Source: Haliclystus octoradiatus (taxonomy: Eukaryota > Cnidaria > Staurozoa > Stauromedusae > Haliclystidae). From it: a DNA stretch of 64,000 bases. Positions 57,701 through 64,000 of the stretch are shown one piece after another (position 1 is the first letter of the stretch; each line of letters starts with the position of its first letter). The position numbers and the translations under genes are program-made. The stretch is from assembly GCA_916610825.1 (NCBI GenBank), contig OU744447.1, positions 380,001-444,000 of the forward strand, given 5' to 3'. A model generated the notes under the pieces. The model did no database searches. It had not been told where the DNA came from and was given only the letters and a program-made list of their open reading frames with translations.

Positions 57701-60329
57701 CTCATATTTCTGCCAATCGGTGATCATAATTTTGCTCCAGTCTGATTTCTCGTCCAATAGATTGGTTCGATTTCGACCATCTACATAATTTGTTTAGGGC
57801 CAAGTCAAAATGATAATTTTTCGGATTATATCGATGACTATATTATTCAATTAGCCTGAAATTGCATCCCGAAAGTTGCGTTTGATGTCTTCTACCCCCT
57901 TAGAAGTACGGGACTTCAGCCACGAGTGATGTTGGAAGACACAAGTGAAGTGTAATGATTAAACGAGCCTTCTGAGGCGAGTTTATTCATTACACTTCCC
58001 GAGTGTCTTCCAACATCCCGAGTGCAAGTTATTTGTGATGAAGCATGGCAAAACCTGTGCATGAACGCTTTTCTAAAACGAAAATCATACCTATTTAATC
58101 TTTCTAGTCGTTAAAGTTATGAAATTTATTTTTATCAACACAAGTGTCAACGCCATTCACGAAAAAATTGAACCCCGCTTGACCCAATTAGAATCGTGGT
58201 TTTGATCATGTAATGTGATTGGACTAGACGCTTCATGTGATCAATGCAGAAAATTCCGTCATTATTTTTTCAGACTGTTAACGATGAAAGATCAGAGAAA
58301 GTACACTACATGAATGATCATATTATATTTTAATTAACGTTACTTGAACAATGTAACATTTGAACTACTTCATAATATTAAAGAGATATAAATTATCTAA
58401 CTGTTATAATTGATGGTAATGGACGCGATCGAGCAACGCTGGTTGAACAACTGGATGATGATTATAACCTGAAGACGTAGACGGCCTTGCAATTGGTGCT
58501 GATGGCAAGGACAAACTAAAATTGCATCCAGCTTGATTAACAGGAAGAGCCTCAGAATTTCCCAGTGCATTCGATATCACATCACTACATTGCCTTGGTT
58601 GATTTTCTGATGGTTGCGCATTATAAATTATTTACTTAATTAATTGTGTTTGGTTGATTTTGCTGTTGGATTTAGCAGGAGTTCGTCAATTTCTTTGTCC
58701 GTTTTCTTGGAGAGCTTGCAACCATTGTTGCTATTATCGACATTATCATTATTATTATTAAGTAAATTATATCCGAAATTAAAATTCCATTTTGACAATT
58801 TAATTGTTTTGATTTTTTTGGGGGTAATCAGAAACCTCTGGGTCAGAAACCCGAGAAATCCTGGTTCAAATTTCCCGCGTGCATTCATCTATTTTTCGTG
58901 CACGCTCAATCGACAAATCAAATTGATAGGAATCATTCAACGACTCTAGAACAAAAGATTCCGCGTGCCTTCATCGACTTTTACCTGCACGCTCAACGAC
59001 CAATCAAATCGCAAGGAATTATTCCATTGTTTTAGAACGAAATTTCATACAATGACTACCTAGCTAATTACATCTGCATAAATGCACAGCACTATATCAC
59101 AAACTGATTAAAATATATTATTGTGAAATATGATAAAGATCTAGTATAGCCTATAAGCTGGCCAGTGCAATCTAGCTGTAGGGTGAGTGGTATCTCTGTA
59201 AGCAGGTTAATCTTATCTCATCAGGTTGGCAGGGAGTGGAGGAGATAAGAATCAGGAGACAGGTAGTTTCAATGATATGCTGGCTATGCGGTTCAAAGTT
59301 ATAGTTCTTCAAATTGTTAATACAAAAACAAAACGAAATTCACAGCTATCAAATTAGTTAATACATTTTGAAATACGTAGATGTGATTTCGGAAATTTTT
59401 AAATAGATATAAAACAGTAGTTTCATGGGTTTGAGTTTATTAACTGTAGGTAGAACAATTAGGCCTTAGATGAGATGAGAGTCACAACTCGAAAGCAGAA
59501 ATTGAAACTAATCCAACAAAAAGACATCAAAAAAACTAAACTGTTTAAAGAAAAAAATAATGATGCGTGAACAAAATTAATTAGCACACGATAATATATC
59601 TATCCAGGTCGCAATAGGCAAAATAACATGGCGTTTAGTGTTGCTGTTAGCTTGGTATATTTATATCATATCATGTCTTTCTACAAAATTGAGTGTTTAA
59701 AACGTAGGCCTAGATCACGGAATCTAAACATTTTTACAGTTTATATTATTCCATTAAACACTGATGGAGTAACAGAGGAAAGAATACTATACACTCGCTT
59801 CGATACAAATGTAAACAATTGAATATAAATGTTCATTTTCATGTAATTAGAATTAGCTGGAAATGTACACTCACATTCGTTGAAGTTGTGATGGTTGAGT
59901 TTCCAGACTTTGTTTGTGTCAAAATAGGCTTTCCTTGTCCCTACACAGCCACATTAAACCAGATAAGTTTGTGTCAAAATAAAGAATTAGTTCAAACAAA
60001 AGCTAACACGAAGAATGGTTTGAAACCAACCACATTTGAACTGTTAAACCATAAAAAATTAACGAAAGCATGTCCGCCATTTGCCTTGTCTGGAATTGTG
60101 AAGCCATTCAAAATTTAATAGCATCATGATTTATGACGTTTTTCACACTTCAAAACAATCGGTCAGCCATAAAACTATAGTTTTGGCGCGAAATATTATA
60201 TAAAACGGCTTCGGATTGAAAATTATTAATAAGAAACAAAGCAATCTTGTTAAATGTTTATCTTACATTTCCAGATGATGTCTTTGTGTTGCTGTTCTTT
60301 GTCTGTTTTTCGTTACTTCCCAAAGGCAT
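48759..60329 (-). CDS. MAP3K1: MAP3K1 (MEKK1): SWIM, RING, HEAT-like region and MAP3K kinase
   Basis: Fifteen exons close in phase: 60267-60329, 57063-57311, 56749-56865, 55856-56123, 55556-55655, 54897-55017, 54162-54368, 53489-53610, 52251-53199, 50529-50678, 50260-50422, 50039-50170, 49594-49739, 49155-49286, 48759-48902 (TGA). The sum gives 1020 residues (human 1512; the difference is mostly N-terminal and linker). Order: [24 protein letters not shown] zinc site CSC-x5-CIH (about 106-116), RING-type [16 protein letters not shown] (about 201-249), helical repeats with [20 protein letters not shown], a Ser/Pro-rich linker, and a kinase domain with glycine loop [13 protein letters not shown] lysine (about 781), [17 protein letters not shown] and GTISFMAPE. 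The protein is both an E3 ligase and a MAP2K-activating kinase in JNK/ERK signalling. Exon 1 (MPLGSNEKQ) is inferred from its ATG, GTAAGA donor and phase. Confidence 0.95.
49436..49518 (-). repeat. tRNA-derived SINE or tRNA pseudogene in a MAP3K1 intron
   Basis: On minus, TAGTGTAGTGG (complement of 49508-49518) is an exact match to the Pol III A-box consensus TRGYNNARNNG. AGTTCAACCCC (complement of 49436-49446) is a degenerate B-box (8 of 11) 61 bp further on. GCATTGGACCGCAAGC between them resembles a tRNA anticodon arm region. It does not close a full cloverleaf by eye, so a SINE head is more likely than a tRNA gene. Confidence 0.5.
51185..52145. repeat. CAACATTTGCTCAAC palindromic repeat cluster in a MAP3K1 intron
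   Basis: Blocks such as GTTGAGCAAATGTTGCGT and their complements, with flanking GCTAAATGAACGCAA or TTCATTTAGCC, recur near 51210, 51260, 51785, 51815, 52010 and 52070-52135. The last, TTTGCTCAACATCGATGTTG, is a near-perfect palindrome with its arms. This looks like one or two nested foldback MITEs. It fills much of the intron 50679-52250. Confidence 0.7.
53850..53930. repeat. Dispersed GTGGTC/TATATAG repeat, MAP3K1 intron
   Basis: CTCTATATAGTGTCCACCTG and CCCATAATGGTCACTTT belong to the same family as the stretches at 14455, 25250, 54462 and 55762. Confidence 0.5.
54462..54535. repeat. Dispersed GTGGTC/TATATAG repeat, MAP3K1 intron
   Basis: CATATAGCGACCACCTGTCC and ATAGTGGTCAATTTATCTGG, closely similar to the copy at 53850. 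Confidence 0.5.
55762..55822. repeat. Dispersed GTGGTC/TATATAG repeat, inverted copy
   Basis: ATGACCACTATAGATGGGTG, GTTGCTCTATAAGGTGACC and CACAGG give the reverse-complement order of the copy at 54462. Confidence 0.5.
57451..57510. mobile_element. Terminus of a hAT-like element
   Basis: CAGGGGCGGATCCGGGCTGG is a very common hAT-type 5' terminus. It is followed by GGTGC-AAAAGAAGCG-GCACC, an internal short hairpin. No matching right end was found within the window, so this is a fragment or the other end has decayed. It lies in MAP3K1 intron 1. Confidence 0.45.
57905..58030. repeat. Inverted repeat, MITE-like, in MAP3K1 intron 1
   Basis: GATGTTGGAAGACAC and TGAAGTGTAATGA on the left pair with TCATTACACTTC and GTGTCTTCCAACAT on the right, around a centre TTAAACGAGCCTTCTGAGGC. 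CCACGAGTG and CCCGAGTG flank both sides. Confidence 0.75.
58872..59042. repeat. Two diverged direct copies of an 86-bp unit in MAP3K1 intron 1
   Basis: CCGCGTGCATTCATC at 58875 and CCGCGTGCCTTCATC at 58961 begin parallel segments sharing TGCACGCTCAA, GACAAATCAAAT or GACCAATCAAAT, AGGAATCATTC or AGGAATTATTC, and a TAGAAC end. CCAATCA is also a CCAAT-box-like motif. Confidence 0.75.
60182..60193. promoter_or_regulatory. E2F-consensus site near the MAP3K1 start
   Basis: TTTGGCGCGAAA matches the symmetrical E2F consensus TTTSGCGCSAAA. It lies 147 bp downstream (in gene sense) of the proposed MAP3K1 ATG, at the start of intron 1. Function is not known. Confidence 0.4.
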
Positions 60330-61071
60330 TGTGACGAACCACGAGCAATATTTCTAATGACTGAACGAACAGCAGCACTTGCAGTTCTAGCTAGACGTTG
60401 CACAACTTCTTCTTTGCAAAATATTATTTTTGAGGAATTTTCAAACTTTAAAATTCCACCTGCAACAAGCTAAGGGACAAGGGGGTGATAGGCCGTTTTG
60501 CATTTTAATGGAAATCAGCCATGTGCCATCTGGTTATTCATTCGTCATATTCTATATTTAATTCGACTTCTGATTGGCTAAAGATGTGTATTGAAAACCA
60601 TGTGATAAAAATCCATTCCGTTTTACTGGCTTAAATTATCATTTGTGTGTATAGGCCTAAATGATTTTGCAGCGCTTTTAACTATTTACAAAACTTCTGT
60701 ATTTGATAGTTTAAGGCTTGACAATACAAAGTAATTAAATCAACAAATAGATTCATAGAATATTTGAGGCATTGGTCATGGCAGCCTTGCAAAGCTTTAT
60801 ACAATGCATTTACTGTATCGGACTATCCGATTTGAAAAAGAACATCATTTCAGCATAAAACACAAGAGCTGTATGTTAGTTCAACAACTTTAATAATAAA
60901 TTCTTTACTTATACTTGACTACGCCATGTAGAAACGAATCAGTTTTAAATAGTGTGACAAAACTAACGCTTGGTGACGTCAGGAACTGTCATTGTCCTTT
61001 GGCCCTGATTCCTTGCATAGCCTGCTGTTGTAACACAAATGTACATAATTAAATATGAAAATGTATACAAT

Positions 61072-61174
61072 TGACACAAAGATGAGGCAAAAACAGCCTG
61101 AATAAATGATGAACGCAAAATGAACGCGCGAAACTCCAAGTAATGGAAAAGACTTCTGCCTCATCTTTGTGTCT
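61072..61174. repeat. Foldback element with the GAGTTTCGCGC core
   Basis: TGACACAAAGATGAGGCA at the left and TGCCTCATCTTTGTGTCTA at the right are inverted. Inside, on minus, TTACTTGGAGTTTCGCGCG repeats the core seen in the foldbacks near 7150, 18910, 33320 and 42380. Confidence 0.8.
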
Positions 61175-61253
61175 ATTCTATATTATGCTCTGTCTTAACA
61201 AGCATTGAGCACTCTATTTGATGTGCTCTGTCTATAGTGGATTTCATGTATGC

Positions 61254-61460
61254 TACGCCGGATCCGGCGTAAAATGTAGCTAATTTTTCGAAAATTTGGC
61301 ATACAGATTCTCAATTCCTGGTATTTTCTTATAGTTTTCAACTAATTGCTGGCGTATTTTGGCGTGGCGTAAAGTTTGTTTTTCTGTGGCGTGAACTGGA
61401 CGTAAATATCGGGTAAATATCTGGCGTTCCAAGTACAAGGATTCCACTCTGGTCTTACGA
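61254..61460. repeat. Dispersed repeat with an 18-bp perfect palindrome, longer copy
   Basis: Begins with TACGCCGGATCCGGCGTA (61254-61271), a perfect palindrome. It is rich in GGCGT/ACGCC words (TGGCGTATTTTGGCGTGGCG) and shares its second half with 19488-19600. Confidence 0.6.
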
Positions 61461-62186
61461 AAGTGAGAACTGATATTAACTAATTGCCGCATGACTGACC
61501 CTTGAGGAACTCCAAAGATAATCTACATTACTAGCTACAACCAGGAGCCATAATTTAGTTTATCGTAATGATCTTGAAAAATGTAACATACGTTGCAATT
61601 TTTAATTCAATCCCGTTATTCGACACTGGAACCCCGCCAAGAAATAGCCATGGTAAAATATTTATCTAATTTTAAAAAACAAAATATTACTGTACAAAGA
61701 AAATTTACAGTCGTAAATATTATAAATAGTAATTTTAATGTTAACCGCATAATGTAAGTTTATTTAATCCTTTCTATGCGTGTATTCTTTGATTACCTTA
61801 TATTTTTATCAATAAAGAAGACACATCATCAATCTATATTCCAATTCACAGAAAGTCTACATTCTACTATTTTACAAGCAGGCTATGAATATGATTACGC
61901 GCTGTCAGATCCAAAGAGGGGCATCTCACACTGTGCTCACACCGAGATTCTGCTTCAGAGCCTATAGGGGAATCTCCCTCTGGTCATTCATCCCTTATTC
62001 CAAGAATCGACCATGACATCAAAATAATATCAATATCAGACAATAGGCGAAGGTCAGCGTTCTTTCTCAGTTGAACGCCGCTTCTGCTACAAAACGATAT
62101 CTCCTACTTGCTCAAAGTAGTGCTATGCTTCTGTTCGTCCAGTAATTGTTTCAGAAATATAAAATACGACGGTTTTCTGAATTATT

Positions 62187-63386
62187 ATGAAGAGCTGCAT
62201 AAACGATGGACAGTATCGACCTGTTCTTACAACAGACGAATTAGATATCTCCCTTCCAAGGAGTTTGTTCATACCAACACGGCCATGTTGTTTGATGCTT
62301 CGCGGCCTTGGTGTTTGGCAGCCTCAAGACTCAAATATCATCCTTCATTATTATACAAAAATAACACCATTTATCGCATTTGGTTGTGCATTGGCCTTTG
62401 TGACGTTGGATTTGATTCACGGGAAGAACGAAAATTTCAAATCAAGGATGGGAGAAATTCTGAACAGTGTGTGCACGACAATTGATCTTATTTGCCCTTT
62501 CATGTTTTGCAAATATTATTTCCTTTATCGAAAAAGTTTTGACACAATAATGGAAGATGCTGGAAAACTACCATTGAAAAGTATAAATCGTATGAAATGG
62601 ATAAGTGGTATTTACACCGTCGTTATGACCCTAATGTGGGTTGGATGTGGTGTGTTTTTCTACTTTCATTGGGTTTCATTTTTCTCTCGCCCTTGGCACT
62701 ATTTCGTTTACACGTTTTCGTTATTTTATGCAACAGGATGGTGGGCTTCTTGGCTGACAGTTTATGGGTTTGTATGTGCAGTTCACAGTGTCCAATGTTA
62801 TGATTTCGTATCTCGTTTAAAGGAGTCACTATCGAAATCAAACGGACTAGATCCAAAAGTGGAAACTAGAGCGGTTACAAAGTTATTGAATCGATACAAC
62901 GAATTGCAATGCATGCTGGATTCAACCCAGAAGGATCTTGGATTCATTATTTCATTGGCTGTTATATATCACGTCGTTGATATTGCTGTATTCAGTTATG
63001 CATATTGGAGCTCTGACTTTGGAAATGGCTACCCCCTGTGGCAGTACGGGGGAGGCATAACTTATGATTTAATTAGCATTTTTGCTAAACTCTATCCAGC
63101 TGGTATTGTCTCGCGAGCTACTCAGCAAATTGCGAAGGAGGCTGGCCTCCAATGTAAACCATTTGTTGTAGAAGACAATGACGATGAGACCATCATAGTA
63201 CCAGGGACCATGCCTAGCCAGAGGCTTACACTCTACAACCACCTTGTTATCAGAGAGACCCATATGGGCTTACGCATTCTCGGGACAAAAATAAGCCTTG
63301 GCTTTACGGTCGGTTTAATTGTGACAATTATTACGACAGCTGCTTCAATTTTAAGATTTGCTGTGCCTCATATTGATGGCTTTTAA
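62187..63386 (+). CDS. Gustatory-receptor-like (GRL) seven-transmembrane protein, intronless
   Basis: A single 399-codon frame with seven predicted hydrophobic segments at about residues 60-77, 91-114, 138-160, 170-204, 251-273, 286-308 and 368-392. A long loop of about 45 residues between segments 4 and 5 ends in RYNELQCMLDSTQKDLGFII leading into segment 5. That helix (R-x-x-x-L-x-x-x-x-x-x-x-x-G) and the compact C-terminal segment 7 are the layout of the insect gustatory/odorant receptor superfamily, whose relatives (GRLs) occur in cnidarians, placozoans, molluscs, hemichordates and echinoderms. The insect TM7 motif TYhhhhhQF is not conserved (IITTAASILRFAV instead), as in other basal GRLs. 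No GPCR motifs (DRY, NPxxY) are seen. Such proteins are thought to be cation channels with an intracellular N-terminus. Assignment rests on topology and loop pattern; the ligand is unknown. Confidence 0.7.
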   Translation: MKSCINDGQYRPVLTTDELDISLPRSLFIPTRPCCLMLRGLGVWQPQDSNIILHYYTKITPFIAFGCALAFVTLDLIHGKNENFKSRMGEILNSVCTTIDLICPFMFCKYYFLYRKSFDTIMEDAGKLPLKSINRMKWISGIYTVVMTLMWVGCGVFFYFHWVSFFSRPWHYFVYTFSLFYATGWWASWLTVYGFVCAVHSVQCYDFVSRLKESLSKSNGLDPKVETRAVTKLLNRYNELQCMLDSTQKDLGFIISLAVIYHVVDIAVFSYAYWSSDFGNGYPLWQYGGGITYDLISIFAKLYPAGIVSRATQQIAKEAGLQCKPFVVEDNDDETIIVPGTMPSQRLTLYNHLVIRETHMGLRILGTKISLGFTVGLIVTIITTAASILRFAVPHIDGF

Positions 63387-64000
63387 AGTACTAGGTACTA
63401 GTATTGGTTGCTTTGTAGAAAAGCCTTGTGAACAGCTCTATCGTTGTTTGCATGTAAAATCATAGTCACTTAATTATGAAATATCCACCAAATTCTAACA
63501 GAATAATAAAAAATTTGTCCAATGTTCTTGTTCATCTTTACTAGGAATAAACAGTCGGTGGCGTGTGATACTGGCATAAGCATATCACGAAGGTCACACT
63601 GACAGAACATAGTACTAGTGACGTGTCAGTCAGGGAGATAAATGAATCATGAACACCCGGATGTACTTACAGGTGGTATATACCTCTATTTATAAACAAA
63701 CTCAATTAAGCATGCTAAATTTAATGAGTTGATATTTCATGATCACCTACTTTCTGTACTAATTTTTTAGGGCAGAATTTTTACTGAACAATAAGAAACT
63801 CCATCCGTATTTTTAATTGCCTGTTTTTTATTAACGTTGAAGTGTGAGCGATCCATTAGGTCGATGTGTTTTTCAAACTGTCAATATATTTCTACGGTGA
63901 CATCAAATAATACCGGTTCGACGGACCAAATGCGTTTGTAGGCACACATAAGATACCGTCGACCTCATTGAAGAGTTTTAGTGATAATTCTAGTCATAAA
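63387..64000. other. 3' flank of the GR-like gene
   Basis: An AATAAA at 63505-63510, about 120 bp after the stop, is a plausible poly(A) signal. Nothing else was recognised to the end of the window. Confidence 0.5.

Larger units (their letters stand above)
60330..62186. other. Intergenic region between MAP3K1 and the GR-like gene (divergent)
   Basis: Contains the MAP3K1 5' flank (60330-60500), a foldback at 61072-61174 and a repeat copy at 61254-61460. No coding exon was recognised; the frame at 61776-61967 has no features. Confidence 0.5.

Noticed and set aside
62108..62485. 125-codon plus frame overlapping the start of the GR-like gene
   Set aside because: It is an alternative reading frame of the same DNA; the 399-codon frame has transmembrane periodicity and continues through the whole region.

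Overview
This is a stretch of animal nuclear genome, AT-rich, with short spliceosomal introns (GT..AG), many tetranucleotide and minisatellite arrays and a dense population of small DNA transposons. The gene set (UBE3C, MED8, RXYLT1, JMJD7, RSPH1, RPS28, ASF1, an ESE-type ETS factor, MAP3K1 and a gustatory-receptor-like 7TM protein) fits a marine invertebrate, most likely a non-vertebrate deuterostome such as a hemichordate, echinoderm or cephalochordate. The exact taxon cannot be read from the sequence.

Layout. Bases 1-7433 appear to be a large UBE3C intron: the 3' tail of a non-LTR retrotransposon ORF runs straight into a 6.6-kb array of about 147 copies of a 45-bp unit. The HECT half of UBE3C follows in 11 exons on + (7434-15037), with a (GATA)n array of about 147 units in one intron. 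MED8 is tail-to-tail with it (minus, 15631 to about 22328). RXYLT1 (+, one exon, 22703-23923) may share a divergent promoter with MED8. JMJD7 (minus, 24682-26284) is tail-to-tail with RXYLT1.

The gap between JMJD7 and RSPH1 is filled by a 4.44-kb DNA transposon with 446-bp inverted repeats, an 8-bp target duplication and a nested Harbinger-like element. RSPH1 (+, 31066-32620), RPS28 (+, 33954-36774) and ASF1 (+, 37806-40989) follow. A 5.4-kb gene-poor interval precedes an ETS gene (+, 46444-48254). A complete 15-exon MAP3K1 (minus, 48759-60329) and an intronless GR-like receptor (+, 62187-63386) finish the window.

Functionally the genes are housekeeping and signalling genes with no operon logic: ubiquitin ligation, Mediator, dystroglycan glycosylation, lysyl hydroxylation, cilia, ribosome, histone chaperoning, epithelial-type ETS transcription, MAPK signalling and a candidate chemoreceptor. 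All exon models were built by eye, joining open frames across GT/AG sites and checking that phases close. Family assignments rest on remembered family sequence features, not on a search. Several transposon insertions are supported by exact target-site duplications, and two nestings can be ordered in time.
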